From JBLHUT01 sp047629975 (GTDB lineage Bacteria; Pseudomonadota; Alphaproteobacteria; Rhodobacterales; Rhodobacteraceae), in the NCBI GenBank assembly GCA_047629975.1, contig JBLHUT010000026.1, positions 1 through 20,069 on the forward strand: a stretch of DNA of 20,069 nt. Reading direction: 5' to 3'. The notes beneath the pieces are model-generated. The model was not told where the DNA came from. It worked only from the letters and a program-made list of their open reading frames with translations, and searched no databases. Each line of letters starts with the position of its first letter. Within the stretch, counting starts at the first letter, position 1. Shown in pieces: positions 1 through 7,678 of this stretch. The position numbers and the translations under genes were made by a program.

Positions 1-234
1 AATGATTGTGCCTGTTCCCAACTTTACATTTTTTGTGCGATGCGCCAGATCGACAAGGGTCAAAAACGGGTTGGGCGCGATCGTGAAATCCATCCCGTGA
101 TGCTCGCCGGTCCAGATCGCGCGCATGCCGCCCGCGTCGGCCAGTTCACATAAACCGACAAAGTCCTGATATAATTTCTCATGTGACTGGTCCGGTGTCG
201 TGCGTTCCATGTGGGCAAAAAGAGAGAAATCCAT
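1..234 (-). CDS. LLM class flavin-dependent oxidoreductase, N-terminal part (cut by window edge)
   Basis: Seventy-eight codons read from an ATG at 234 down to base 1 without a stop; the rest lies outside the window. The start MDFSLFAHMER, then a region with WTGEHHG (about residues 42-48), PNPFLTLVDLAHRT and KLGTGTI, is the N-terminal TIM-barrel pattern of bacterial luciferase-like monooxygenases. These use FMNH2 supplied by a partner reductase, and O2, to oxidise small organic substrates in the cytoplasm. A purine-rich AGGA lies about 10 bases before the ATG. The gene is downstream of, and on the same strand as, the alpha/beta hydrolase (81-base gap) and the AmAS gene, so it is probably the third gene of that operon. 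The substrate cannot be named. The family is fairly certain although only the N-terminus is visible. Confidence 0.85.
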   Translation of the reverse strand, partial: MDFSLFAHMERTTPDQSHEKLYQDFVGLCELADAGGMRAIWTGEHHGMDFTIAPNPFLTLVDLAHRTKNVKLGTGTII

Positions 235-315
235 CTGTCAGGTCCTGTCGTTCAAAGAAGAGGTGGCAAGGTCGTTTGAGGGTCGTGTGATGGCGCAAGG
301 GCGGCGCGGGAAAGG

Positions 316-1095
316 TCATGGCGACCACGTGGCGAGACATTGGGAAAGTATCGGGTCAAGCGTTTCAGGATGGGTCATTGGCATCATGTGGGCGGCACCC
401 TCGATAATGACTGCGTGTCCTTTCGGAGCCAGCGTTGCCATGGCATGCGACATCGCCGGTGTTGAATTGGGTTCTTCGCTGCCGGTGACAAACAGGGCGG
501 GGCAGGGCAGTGTTGCAAGGCTTTCGGGAGCGGGGCCGTCTTCGTGGGCAAAGACGGAATAAGCTGCCTTGTAGCCCGCAGGAGGGACATCTTGCAGCCA
601 TTGGCGACAGGCCTGCGCGGGGGGAGTTGTCGTATCAGCGAACCAGCGTTGCAAAGGTCCGGCAGGATCAGGCACGCTGTCTGCCGACAGGGTCTGCGCC
701 CTTTGGTGTACGGCAGCGGTGGCGGCTTGCGAGCGTTGAAAGATGGCATTCAGAGCGATCACGCCGCGTATTTTTTCCGGAAAGCGGATGGCCAGATCAA
801 GCGCGATCATAGCACCCATTGAATGGCCCACGACGCAGAACGGCCCGTCGGCTGCGCGAGCGATTGCATTGGAATAATCCGCCAGGGTACCGTGGTGCGC
901 AAATGCAGGACTTTCGCCGTGGCCGGGCATATCAGGGGCAATGACCCTGAACCTGCCTTTTAGCATGTCTATCTGGGCGTTCCACGCCTCGGCCCGCAGG
1001 CCGACACCGTGCAGCAACACGACCGCAGGGCCGACCCCCTCCCGAACGGCCCTGAGGCCGCCGAAATCAGACCGAGGCCGGGTTGTCCAGATCAT
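316..1095 (-). CDS. Alpha/beta fold hydrolase
   Basis: A 259-residue protein. The open frame extends further upstream, but the ATG at 1095 has an AAGGAG seven bases before it and gives an N-terminus of normal family length. Visible motifs are the HGVG oxyanion segment (29-32), the DMPGHGES loop (55-62), the nucleophile elbow GHSMG with Ser92, and the histidine in EGAAHMM (His236). The usual acid position, often written GSxD in relatives, reads TGSEEPNS here, so Glu207 or Glu208 appears to replace Asp. It has no signal peptide, so it should be a cytoplasmic esterase, lactonase or C-C hydrolase. It overlaps the upstream AmAS gene by 29 bases, which suggests translational coupling, and it precedes a flavin monooxygenase. 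Together they look like a short oxidative pathway of unknown substrate. Fold certain, reaction unknown. Confidence 0.88.
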   Translation of the reverse strand: MIWTTRPRSDFGGLRAVREGVGPAVVLLHGVGLRAEAWNAQIDMLKGRFRVIAPDMPGHGESPAFAHHGTLADYSNAIARAADGPFCVVGHSMGAMIALDLAIRFPEKIRGVIALNAIFQRSQAATAAVHQRAQTLSADSVPDPAGPLQRWFADTTTPPAQACRQWLQDVPPAGYKAAYSVFAHEDGPAPESLATLPCPALFVTGSEEPNSTPAMSHAMATLAPKGHAVIIEGAAHMMPMTHPETLDPILSQCLATWSP

Positions 1096-1666
1096 GACCC
1101 AGCTCCTTGAGATCCTGATACCGGTCGCCGATCCGGTGATGTGGGCGGCCTGTTGTCGCCCCGCCAAGGACAACCACAATTTCGTCGGCCCGCGGTGCGT
1201 CGGGAATGGCAAATTGCAGCGTCAGGTAATGCGAGCGCCGCCCTGCGTCGTTCTTGTCCATCATCGGAACCATGATCGGTGCATTCGCCGGCCCACGGGT
1301 GTTGCTGAACGAAAGGTATGATTTTGCCTGTACGGCTTCGCGGTAATGATTGCCAAAGCGCAACGTATGGATCAGGCCGGAGCCGTGCTCGACTTCACCG
1401 TCCAGCCCCACAACAGCCGCTTTGCCGTAAGCCTCGATGGCGTCGCCCGACCCTGCCAGCGCAAGCATCCGACGGGTCAGTTCCGCCCCCAAAGGCGGAC
1501 CGAAACTGCGGATTTCGGGGCCAAGATCCTCGACAAAGCGTCCGGCCCACGGGTTTTTTACAACCGCTGCGACGGCAAACATACGCCACGGTGTTGTCAC
1601 GGCACGAAACCCTTCGATCAGGGTTTCGTCCTCAAAGGTTACGAATTTTCGAATTTCCGGGGTCAT
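1067..1666 (-). CDS. Amino acid synthesis (AmAS, DUF1185) family protein
   Basis: A 199-residue protein. The frame is open further upstream, but the ATG at 1666 gives the family-like start MTPEIRKFVTF; an in-frame GTG three codons upstream is an alternative. Recognised by the IRKF start, GKAAVVGLDGEVEHG (81-95), the iMVPMMDKNDAGRRSHY stretch (131-147), PDAPRADEIVVVL (155-167) and the GRPHHRIGD tail (173-181), all typical of the AmAS/DUF1185 family. The family name is historical and I know of no firmly proven reaction, though structural-genomics structures exist. It is the first gene of a probable operon with an alpha/beta hydrolase and an LLM oxidoreductase, divergent from a LysR regulator. 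It has no signal peptide or membrane segment. Family assignment good, function unknown. Confidence 0.85.
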   Translation of the reverse strand: MTPEIRKFVTFEDETLIEGFRAVTTPWRMFAVAAVVKNPWAGRFVEDLGPEIRSFGPPLGAELTRRMLALAGSGDAIEAYGKAAVVGLDGEVEHGSGLIHTLRFGNHYREAVQAKSYLSFSNTRGPANAPIMVPMMDKNDAGRRSHYLTLQFAIPDAPRADEIVVVLGGATTGRPHHRIGDRYQDLKELGHDLDNPASV

Positions 1667-1743
1667 GGCATCCACATTTTGTTTGATGTGGTGACTTTGC
1701 CTGAATGCAAAGTTTTGACCAGCGATCAATTCTGAGGCACAAG

Positions 1744-1760
1744 CATTAGTAATACTAATG
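1744..1760. promoter_or_regulatory. Perfect 17-base dyad, probable LysR-type operator
   Basis: The bases CATTAGTAATACTAATG form eight-base arms around a single central A. They contain ATTAG-N5-CTAAT, which fits the T-N11-A rule of LysR-type regulators, and CTAAT is the core reported for GcvA sites. The dyad ends 14 bases before the LysR GTG start and lies 78 bases upstream of the AmAS start. A regulator bound here could repress its own gene and activate the divergent operon. I could not place a convincing -35/-10 pair on either strand. Confidence 0.65.
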
Positions 1761-1774
1761 GCAAGGTTATTCCT

Positions 1775-2623
1775 GTGGCGCGCTCTCTTCCTCCTCTTGG
1801 CTGGTTTCGATCTTTCGACGCAGCAGCACGGCATCTCAACTTCACTGTTGCGGCCCGCGAACTTGCCCTGACCCAATCGGCGGTCAGTCAACAAGTGCGC
1901 TCTTTGGAAACCCGGTTGGGAGTGCAGCTTTTTGTGCGTCTGCCGCGTGGATTGGCGTTGACGGATGAGGGGCGCACGTTGTTGCCACAGATCGAAGCCG
2001 CGCTGGGCACCCTTGCAAAGGCTGCGCAGGCCTTTGAAACGGGTCCGCCAGCGGGGCTTTTGACCATCGCCACATCTGTCAGTATCGCCCAGTGGATTCT
2101 GGCCCCGCAGATATACCGCTTTCAAGCTGCGCATCCCGAATTGCGCGTTCGGTTGTTAAGCACAGTCTGGTCGGACGAGTTCAAATCCTCGATTGCCGAC
2201 GTGGAAATCCGTTTCGGATCCCAAAAACAGGCCCGGGCGGGGGCGGTGCGCTTGATGCCCGATCGCTTGATTGCAGTTGCCGACCGACCGGTTTCTGGCC
2301 CGTTGCTGAAGCAGCCCCTGATCGAAACGGTCGGCACCTCCAGCGGCTGGGAGGCATGGGCGCAGTGTGCCGGCTTCAAAAGCAAGCCCGAGCCTGCAAT
2401 CTTTGTGGACTCGTACGGTTTGGCCCTGGATCTTGCGGTGCAAGGAAACGGTGTCGCGCTCACCAGCTCCTTGCTGGCGGCCGGACCTCTCGCGTTAGGC
2501 CGGCTTGTTCAGGTGCATCCAGTCTCGATCGCAAATGCCGAAGGGTTCTTTTTGACGGCAAACCAGCTGTCAGAGCCCGCGCGTGCCTTTGAGTCGTGGG
2601 TGATGACACGTGTTCAGGTCTGA
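1775..2623 (+). CDS. LysR family transcriptional regulator (GcvA-like)
   Basis: A 282-residue protein starting at a GTG, with AAGG about 8 bases upstream. An ATG at 1758 is in another frame. The N-terminal winged helix-turn-helix (about 7-66) has the classic series AARHLNFTVAARELALTQSAVS, split as FTVAARELALTQSAVSQQV with recognition helix around 33-45, followed by LGVQLFVRLPRGLALTDEG. The remainder (about 90-282) is the periplasmic-binding-protein-like effector domain, with PELRVRL and GNGVALTSSLL. The sequence style (PPLGWFRSFDAAARHLNF) is that of the GcvA/TrpI-like branch. It is divergent from the AmAS-hydrolase-monooxygenase cluster, and the gap holds a LysR-type dyad, so it probably controls that cluster. 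The effector is unknown. Confidence 0.93.
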   Translation: MARSLPPLGWFRSFDAAARHLNFTVAARELALTQSAVSQQVRSLETRLGVQLFVRLPRGLALTDEGRTLLPQIEAALGTLAKAAQAFETGPPAGLLTIATSVSIAQWILAPQIYRFQAAHPELRVRLLSTVWSDEFKSSIADVEIRFGSQKQARAGAVRLMPDRLIAVADRPVSGPLLKQPLIETVGTSSGWEAWAQCAGFKSKPEPAIFVDSYGLALDLAVQGNGVALTSSLLAAGPLALGRLVQVHPVSIANAEGFFLTANQLSEPARAFESWVMTRVQV

Positions 2624-2641
2624 TCGTACCACCCCCTGCCG

Positions 2642-2905
2642 TTACAGATATTTGCGAATAAGCTCGGAGCGATGCCTGAAGACAGTCTCGTCGTCGAACG
2701 GCGCACCGTCAGCCGCCGCCGATCGGATCATGCCTGCGTGAAGCCCCTTGTCCCGCGGCATATTCTCGAGCAGGTCGGCCAGCGCGCCTGTCGCACCAAT
2801 GGGAACAAACCGGCCGCCATCGTGATGGGAAACCAGATCGCGTGCAAACGTGCCATCATACCCGACGATAGGTGTGCCGGAAATCAGCGCCTCGATCATA
2901 GACAT
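2642..2905 (-). pseudogene. Remnant of a GT4-type glycosyltransferase C-terminus
   Basis: Eighty-seven codons resemble the last quarter of a family 4 glycosyltransferase: MSMIEALISGTPIVGYDG matches the donor-binding segment with the second Glu of the E-x7-E motif, followed by GGRFVPIGATGALADLLENM and a helical tail ending HRSELIRKYL. Everything upstream (acceptor domain, first Glu) is missing. A TAA lies two codons before the first ATG, no ribosome binding site is visible, and the frame begins immediately past the BMP terminator hairpin. It is convergent with the LysR gene, 18 bases away. Most likely a deletion or recombination scar rather than a working gene. A small expressed protein cannot be excluded. 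Confidence 0.7.
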
Positions 2906-2910
2906 GAATT

Positions 2911-2948
2911 AAAAATAACCTGCGCCCTTTTGTCTATCAGGGCGCAGG
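2911..2948 (-). terminator. Rho-independent terminator of the xdh/purine transporter operon
   Basis: On the minus strand a perfect nine-base stem, CCTGCGCCC with GGGCGCAGG, encloses a 12-base loop and is followed by the T-rich run TTATTTTT. It starts about 23 bases past the BMP gene stop codon, exactly where the operon should end. Confidence 0.88.
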
Positions 2949-2971
2949 TCTGGATCTTGGAGGGCAAACGC

Positions 2972-4051
2972 TTATTGCGGGATATCGCCGGTCAGACCTT
3001 CGACATAAAAGTTCATGCCTGCCAGTGTGCCGTCATCTGCGGTTTCGCCCGCAGCGAGCCACGGCGTTCCGTCCTGTTTGTTGATCGGGCCGGTAAAGGG
3101 CATGTACTCACCCGCAGCAATCGCGGCGACCAGTGCTTCGGCCTCTGCCTTCACATCGGCTGGTACCGCCGAGGAAATCTCGCCGATGGCAACCATGCCT
3201 GCGCCGATACCGTCCCAAGTGTCCTTGCTCTCCCATGTGCCGTCAATCACAGCTTGTGTACGAGCGATGTAATAGGGGGCCCAGTCGTCGATGATGGATG
3301 ACACGCGCGGGAAGGGGCCGTATTCGGCCATATCCGAGGCTTGGCCGAATGACACGACGTTGCCTGCTTTTTCGGCCGCTGCTTGTGGGGCTGTGGAATC
3401 TGTGTGCTGCAAGATCACATCCGCGCCCTGCTCGATCAATGCGTTCGCCGCATCCGATTCCTTGGCCGGATCAAACCATGTGTAGGCCCAGATGACCGAA
3501 AACTCGACGTCGGGATTGACCTTTTTGGCGTGGATATAGGCCGAGTTGATGCCACGGATAACCTCGGGGATCGGGAAGGAGGCGATATAGCCGATCTTGT
3601 TGGTTTTGGTCATCTTGCCGGCGATGTGACCCTGCACGGCGCGGCCTTCATAGAAACGCGCCGAATAGGTCGACACGTTTGGCGCGCGTTTGTACCCTGT
3701 GGCGTGCTCGAATTTCACATTCGGGAATTTGGCGGCGACGTTGATCGTCGGATCCATGTAACCGAAGGATGTCGTAAAGATCAGTTTTGCACCGGACAGG
3801 GCCATCTGGGTCAGCGTGCGTTCTGCATCGGCGCCTTCGGGGACGCTTTCCTGATAGACTGTTTCGACGGCATCCCCGAAATGTGCCTCGACGGCAAGCC
3901 GGCCTTGATTGTGCTCATAGGTCCAGCCGCCGTCGCCCACGGGGCCGACGTAAACAAAACCGACTTTGGTCTTTTCGTGACCCGCGGCAAACGCGGCCCC
4001 CGCGAGTGAAACGGCGAGTGCGGCGCCGGTCAGGATGGATTTAAGTGCCAT
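2972..4051 (-). CDS. BMP family ABC transporter substrate-binding protein (probable purine/nucleoside binding)
   Basis: A 359-residue protein. A much longer frame is open upstream, but the ATG at 4051 has GGAG eight bases before it and begins a clear Sec signal peptide (hydrophobic core about 6-20, cleavage probably after AFA22). No lipobox cysteine is present, so it should be a soluble periplasmic protein rather than a lipoprotein. The mature part shows the BMP/PnrA pattern: KVGFVYVGPVGDGGWTYEHN (29-48), IFTTSFGYMD (91-100), ARFYEGRAVQGHIAGKM, IGYIASFPIPEVIRGINSA and QHTDSTAPQ. Family members with an xdh context are thought to bind purine nucleosides or bases. It is the last gene of the operon, 47 bases after the second permease and followed by a strong terminator. 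Ligand inferred from context. Confidence 0.92.
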   Translation of the reverse strand: MALKSILTGAALAVSLAGAAFAAGHEKTKVGFVYVGPVGDGGWTYEHNQGRLAVEAHFGDAVETVYQESVPEGADAERTLTQMALSGAKLIFTTSFGYMDPTINVAAKFPNVKFEHATGYKRAPNVSTYSARFYEGRAVQGHIAGKMTKTNKIGYIASFPIPEVIRGINSAYIHAKKVNPDVEFSVIWAYTWFDPAKESDAANALIEQGADVILQHTDSTAPQAAAEKAGNVVSFGQASDMAEYGPFPRVSSIIDDWAPYYIARTQAVIDGTWESKDTWDGIGAGMVAIGEISSAVPADVKAEAEALVAAIAAGEYMPFTGPINKQDGTPWLAAGETADDGTLAGMNFYVEGLTGDIPQ

Positions 4052-4098
4052 GAAGGAAACTCCGGTTCGTTGGTAAAGCGATAAAATTGGCCCCAGCG

Positions 4099-5034
4099 TC
4101 AGCTTGAAGCATGAAAGACCCGACCCAAGGCAGCCGGTGCGCCAATCGCGCGCCGCCCCTTGCCGGAAGACATGACCACCAAAACAGCGATCGTTATCAG
4201 ATACGGGGACATCGAAAGGTATTCTACCGGAACCTTCAAGCCCGCAGCCTGTAGATTGAGCTGTAAAACTGTCAAACCGCCAAAAAGATAGGCACCAATC
4301 AGGACCCGCCACGGTTTCCATGATGCAAAAACAACCAATGCAAGTGCGATCCAACCTGCGCCTGCGGTCATGCCTTCGGTCCATTGTGGCACCCGCACGA
4401 TGCTTAGATAGGCCCCGCCCAACCCGGCGCAGGCTCCGCCGAATGCAATCGCCAAAAGCCGGATGCGCACGACTTTGTACCCCAATGCGTGTGCGGCGTC
4501 GTGGCTCTCGCCGACGGCCCGCAGGACCAGTCCGAAGCGGGTGTATTTCAGGGCAATCCAAACCGCCGCCACAAGTGCAATTGCGCCGTACACCATCGCG
4601 TCATGGCGAAAAAGCGCAACACCAAGGATCGGCAAATCGGACAATGGCCCGAAATCAAGCTCGGGCATCGCAATGCCCTTGACCCCGACATAGCCTTGCC
4701 CGAGCAGCGCCGACAAGCCCAGCCCGAACAACGTCAGCGCCAGCCCCGTTGCGACCTGATTGGACAGCAAAATCTGCGTCAGCACGCCAAACAGCATCGA
4801 GATTGTGGCCCCCCCAAGAGCGGCGGCCACAAACCCGAGTGTGGCGCTTTGTGTCTCGGAGGCGACGGCAAAGCCGCAAATCGCGCCGGTAATCATCATC
4901 CCCTCGACGCCAAGGTTCAAAACCCCCGCCCGCTCGACGACCAATTCACCTATCCCCGCGAGAAGGATCGGCGTTGCCGCGACCATGAGAGACGCGATCA
5001 GCAAGAGCCAGTTGATTGCAGACAGATCCATCAT
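4099..5034 (-). CDS. ABC transporter permease (BMP/nucleoside type, second permease)
   Basis: A 311-residue inner-membrane protein of the BPD_transp_2 family (branched-chain amino acid/ribose/nucleoside type permeases). It has several hydrophobic segments (roughly 7-28, 48-60, 65-90, 95-112, 146-163, 190-213, 226-238, 244-260, 276-290) and the family signature LNLGVEGMMITGA (39-51). The cytoplasmic coupling loop is probably VGESHDAAHALGY (174-186), which should meet the ATPase. The ATG overlaps the stop of the first permease by four bases. It pairs with that permease and the two-domain ATPase to form the importer served by the downstream BMP protein. The start MMD leaves a choice between two adjacent Met codons. 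Confidence 0.93.
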   Translation of the reverse strand: MMDLSAINWLLLIASLMVAATPILLAGIGELVVERAGVLNLGVEGMMITGAICGFAVASETQSATLGFVAAALGGATISMLFGVLTQILLSNQVATGLALTLFGLGLSALLGQGYVGVKGIAMPELDFGPLSDLPILGVALFRHDAMVYGAIALVAAVWIALKYTRFGLVLRAVGESHDAAHALGYKVVRIRLLAIAFGGACAGLGGAYLSIVRVPQWTEGMTAGAGWIALALVVFASWKPWRVLIGAYLFGGLTVLQLNLQAAGLKVPVEYLSMSPYLITIAVLVVMSSGKGRRAIGAPAALGRVFHASS

Positions 5035-6116
5035 ACGGCCTTTCTGCGGCCAATCCGCACTTTGAAGTTACTTAACACATCCACGCCGAGCAGAAAAAAC
5101 AACAACATGCCCTGAAACGCCTGAATGGCGGCGGCGGGCAGGCCAAGCATGAACTGGGCCAATTCTCCGCCGATATAGGTCAGCGCCATCAACAGACCCG
5201 CCAACAATATCCCGATCGGGTTCAACCGGCCCAGAAACGCCACAATAATGGCCGTAAAACCATAGCCGGAATTGAAATCAATGCTGATTTGTCCTGCGGG
5301 GCCTGTGACCTCGAACAAGCCGGCCAATCCCGCCAAAGCCCCCGAAATGCCAAGGCAGATCAGCACAAGTCGCGCCGGTGCCACACCGCTGAAACGGGCC
5401 GCACGCGGGCTTTGCCCGGTCAGACGTATCTGGAACCCCAACAAATGCCGTGACAGCATCACATAGGCAAAAATCACCGCGATAAAGGCCGTGACCACGC
5501 CCCAATGCATGCCAGTGCCGGCAAAAAGCTCGGTGTTGGCGGCCGCAGGGTATTGTTGAAAGTTCCGTGATCCGGGAAAGCCCCCACCCTCGGGGTTGCG
5601 CAGTGTTCCCAAAGCCATCGCCGCCAGCAATTGCTCGGCCACATAAACCAGCAAAAGCGAAACGAGAATTTCGTTTGTGTTGAACTTGGTGCGCAAGATG
5701 CCGGGTATCATGGCCCATGCCCAGCCTCCGAATGCGCCCGCAATCACCATCGCGGGAAACAGGAACACAGACTCGGTGGGGTAAACCGCCAACCCGACCG
5801 CGGCACCACAGATCGCCCCGATAATGTACTGCCCCTCGGCGCCGATGTTCCAGACACCGGCCCGAAACCCCAGTGACAGCCCGATCGCAATCAAGATCAG
5901 CGGCCCTGCCTTGACCAAAAGCTGTGGCCGTGAATAGGCCGCGAATTGTTCGTTGAACAGGGGGTCGAAAAAGATGGTTCTAATGGCAACCACGGGGTCT
6001 TTTCCGAGGGCGGCAAACATCAGGCTGCCGGCGATCATCGTCAAAACCACCGCAAGAAGCGGTGTCGCATAAATCCAGACCCTGGAGGGTGACGGGCGGC
6101 GCTCAAGCGTGATCAT
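5031..6116 (-). CDS. ABC transporter permease (BMP/nucleoside type, first permease)
   Basis: A 361-residue integral membrane protein of the BPD_transp_2 family. After a basic N-terminus (MITLERRPSPSR) there is a membrane helix at about 13-34, then a periplasmic stretch and the core with WNIGAEGQYIIGA (89-101). Further helices follow at about 119-140, 150-170, 206-222, 247-268, 286-313 and 331-348. The probable ATPase-contacting loop is LTGQSPRAARFSGV (232-245), and IVAFLGRLNPIGI (291-303) is typical of this permease type. It is the longer partner of a heterodimeric permease pair. It overlaps both neighbours by four bases (ATPase gene upstream, second permease downstream). Confidence 0.93.
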   Translation of the reverse strand: MITLERRPSPSRVWIYATPLLAVVLTMIAGSLMFAALGKDPVVAIRTIFFDPLFNEQFAAYSRPQLLVKAGPLILIAIGLSLGFRAGVWNIGAEGQYIIGAICGAAVGLAVYPTESVFLFPAMVIAGAFGGWAWAMIPGILRTKFNTNEILVSLLLVYVAEQLLAAMALGTLRNPEGGGFPGSRNFQQYPAAANTELFAGTGMHWGVVTAFIAVIFAYVMLSRHLLGFQIRLTGQSPRAARFSGVAPARLVLICLGISGALAGLAGLFEVTGPAGQISIDFNSGYGFTAIIVAFLGRLNPIGILLAGLLMALTYIGGELAQFMLGLPAAAIQAFQGMLLFFLLGVDVLSNFKVRIGRRKAV

Positions 6117-7678
6117 GAGGAGGCTCCGTGCGGTGAGGGGTCGTTTCCGACCTCGGGTGGCGCGCCCTCTGGCACGTGCATTCCATGCGCCCCGCCCAGC
6201 ATCAGGCCGATCCGCTCCATGCTCAAACCGGCCATGTCTTCGGGTTGGCTTAACCGGCCTCCGTTCAGTGCGGCAAACCGGTCTGCGAGCTCCATCAACT
6301 CATCAAGATCCTGGGAAATAACCACAATCGCAGCCCCTTTGCCTGCCAGATCCATCAACGCCTGCCGGATTTGCGCGGCCGCGGACGCATCAACGCCCCA
6401 CGTCGGCTGATTGACCACCAAAACGACCGGATCTTGCAAAATCTCGCGTCCGACCACGAATTTCTGAAGGTTCCCCCCCGAAAGTGCCCGCGCCGCCACA
6501 CCGGGGCCCGGGGTACGCACGTCGAAACCCTTGATGATCTCGTTTGCGAAATCGCGCGCCTTGCCCCAATTCAAAAACCCGTTTGTCGCCAGACCGCGCC
6601 GCCCCCAGCCGGTCAGCATAGCATTCTCGGTCAGGCTCATGTCAGGCGCTGCCGCGTGCCCCAGCCGTTCTTCGGGTGCGGTCAAAAGCCCCGCCTTGCG
6701 CCGCTCTGTCGGCCCCAGATGCCCCATTTCGATATCGTTGAGCCGGACCGAATGCGGCGGGCTTCTGGTTTCCCCCGACAACGCGCCCAGCAATTCGTCC
6801 TGCCCGTTGCCCGCGACACCGCCGATGCCCATGATCTCTCCGGCGCGCACGCGCAGCGAGACATCTGTCAGCGGGGTTCCGAAACCCGAAGCAGGTGGCA
6901 ACGACAGGCCCGCGATTTCAAGCACAACCGGCGCATCGGTTTCCCGGGGACGACGCTCGGGTTGATGGAGCGCGGTGCCGACCATCAGCTCTGCCAGTTC
7001 ACGGGCGGATGTTTTACGCGGATCGGTCCGCGCCACGACCTTGCCGCGCCGCAGGATCGTCGCGTCGTCACAAAGCGCGCGAATTTCCTCGAGTTTGTGC
7101 GAGATATACAAGATCGACGTGCCTTCGGATTTCAACTTGCGCAGGGTCAGAAACAGGATTTCGACCTCTTGCGGGGTCAGCACGCTGGTGGGTTCGTCCA
7201 TGATCAGCAGTTTCGGGTCCTGTAGCAGACAGCGGATGATCTCGACCCGCTGGCGCTCTCCGGCGGACAGGTCGCCGACGGTACGGGCGGGATCAAGCGG
7301 CAGCCCGTAGGCCTCGCTTACTTGGGTGATGCGCTGGGCCAGTTGGCCCATGGCAGGCGGGTTTTCCATGCCCAAGGCAACATTTTCGGCGACGTTCAGC
7401 GCGTCGAACAACGAAAAATGCTGAAACACCATTGCCACTCCGGACAGACGGGCGGCATTGGGCGCGCCGGGCGCATAGGCTGCCCCCGACAGGGTCATCG
7501 TTCCGGTATCGGGCTTGACCAGACCGTAGATCATTTTGACCAAAGTCGATTTGCCCGCTCCGTTCTCTCCCAAAAGCGCGTGAATTTCGGAGTGGCCGAT
7601 CGAAAAACTGACGTCGTCATTCGCGACAACCCCCGGGTAGGCCTTGGTCAGTCCCGCAACCTTGAGCAAGTCTGTCAT
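6113..7678 (-). CDS. ABC transporter ATP-binding protein, two fused nucleotide-binding domains
   Basis: A 521-residue cytoplasmic ATPase with two ABC domains, as in sugar and nucleoside (BMP) importers. Domain 1 is canonical: Walker A GENGAGKST (37-45), Q-loop near VFQHFS (84-89), signature LSAGERQ (137-143), Walker B LLIMDEP (157-163), H-loop His194. Domain 2 is degenerate in the way usual for this subfamily: GGVAGNGQDEL (286-296) in place of a Walker A, a good signature LSGGNLQK (399-406), and VVLVVNQPTWGVD (418-430) in place of Walker B. Only one of the two composite ATP sites is therefore likely to hydrolyse. The C-terminal tail (about 500-521) is Pro/Gly rich. It starts inside the xdhC stop (ATGA) and overlaps the first permease in the same way. 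Confidence 0.94.
   Translation of the reverse strand: MTDLLKVAGLTKAYPGVVANDDVSFSIGHSEIHALLGENGAGKSTLVKMIYGLVKPDTGTMTLSGAAYAPGAPNAARLSGVAMVFQHFSLFDALNVAENVALGMENPPAMGQLAQRITQVSEAYGLPLDPARTVGDLSAGERQRVEIIRCLLQDPKLLIMDEPTSVLTPQEVEILFLTLRKLKSEGTSILYISHKLEEIRALCDDATILRRGKVVARTDPRKTSARELAELMVGTALHQPERRPRETDAPVVLEIAGLSLPPASGFGTPLTDVSLRVRAGEIMGIGGVAGNGQDELLGALSGETRSPPHSVRLNDIEMGHLGPTERRKAGLLTAPEERLGHAAAPDMSLTENAMLTGWGRRGLATNGFLNWGKARDFANEIIKGFDVRTPGPGVAARALSGGNLQKFVVGREILQDPVVLVVNQPTWGVDASAAAQIRQALMDLAGKGAAIVVISQDLDELMELADRFAALNGGRLSQPEDMAGLSMERIGLMLGGAHGMHVPEGAPPEVGNDPSPHGASS

Noticed and set aside
1667..2134. Upstream extension of the AmAS open frame into the LysR gene
   Set aside because: It would run antisense through the LysR helix-turn-helix and across the operator; the family N-terminus starts at 1666.
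4052..4561. Upstream extension of the BMP open frame
   Set aside because: It overlaps the second permease in another frame; the signal peptide and GGAG site fix the start at 4051.
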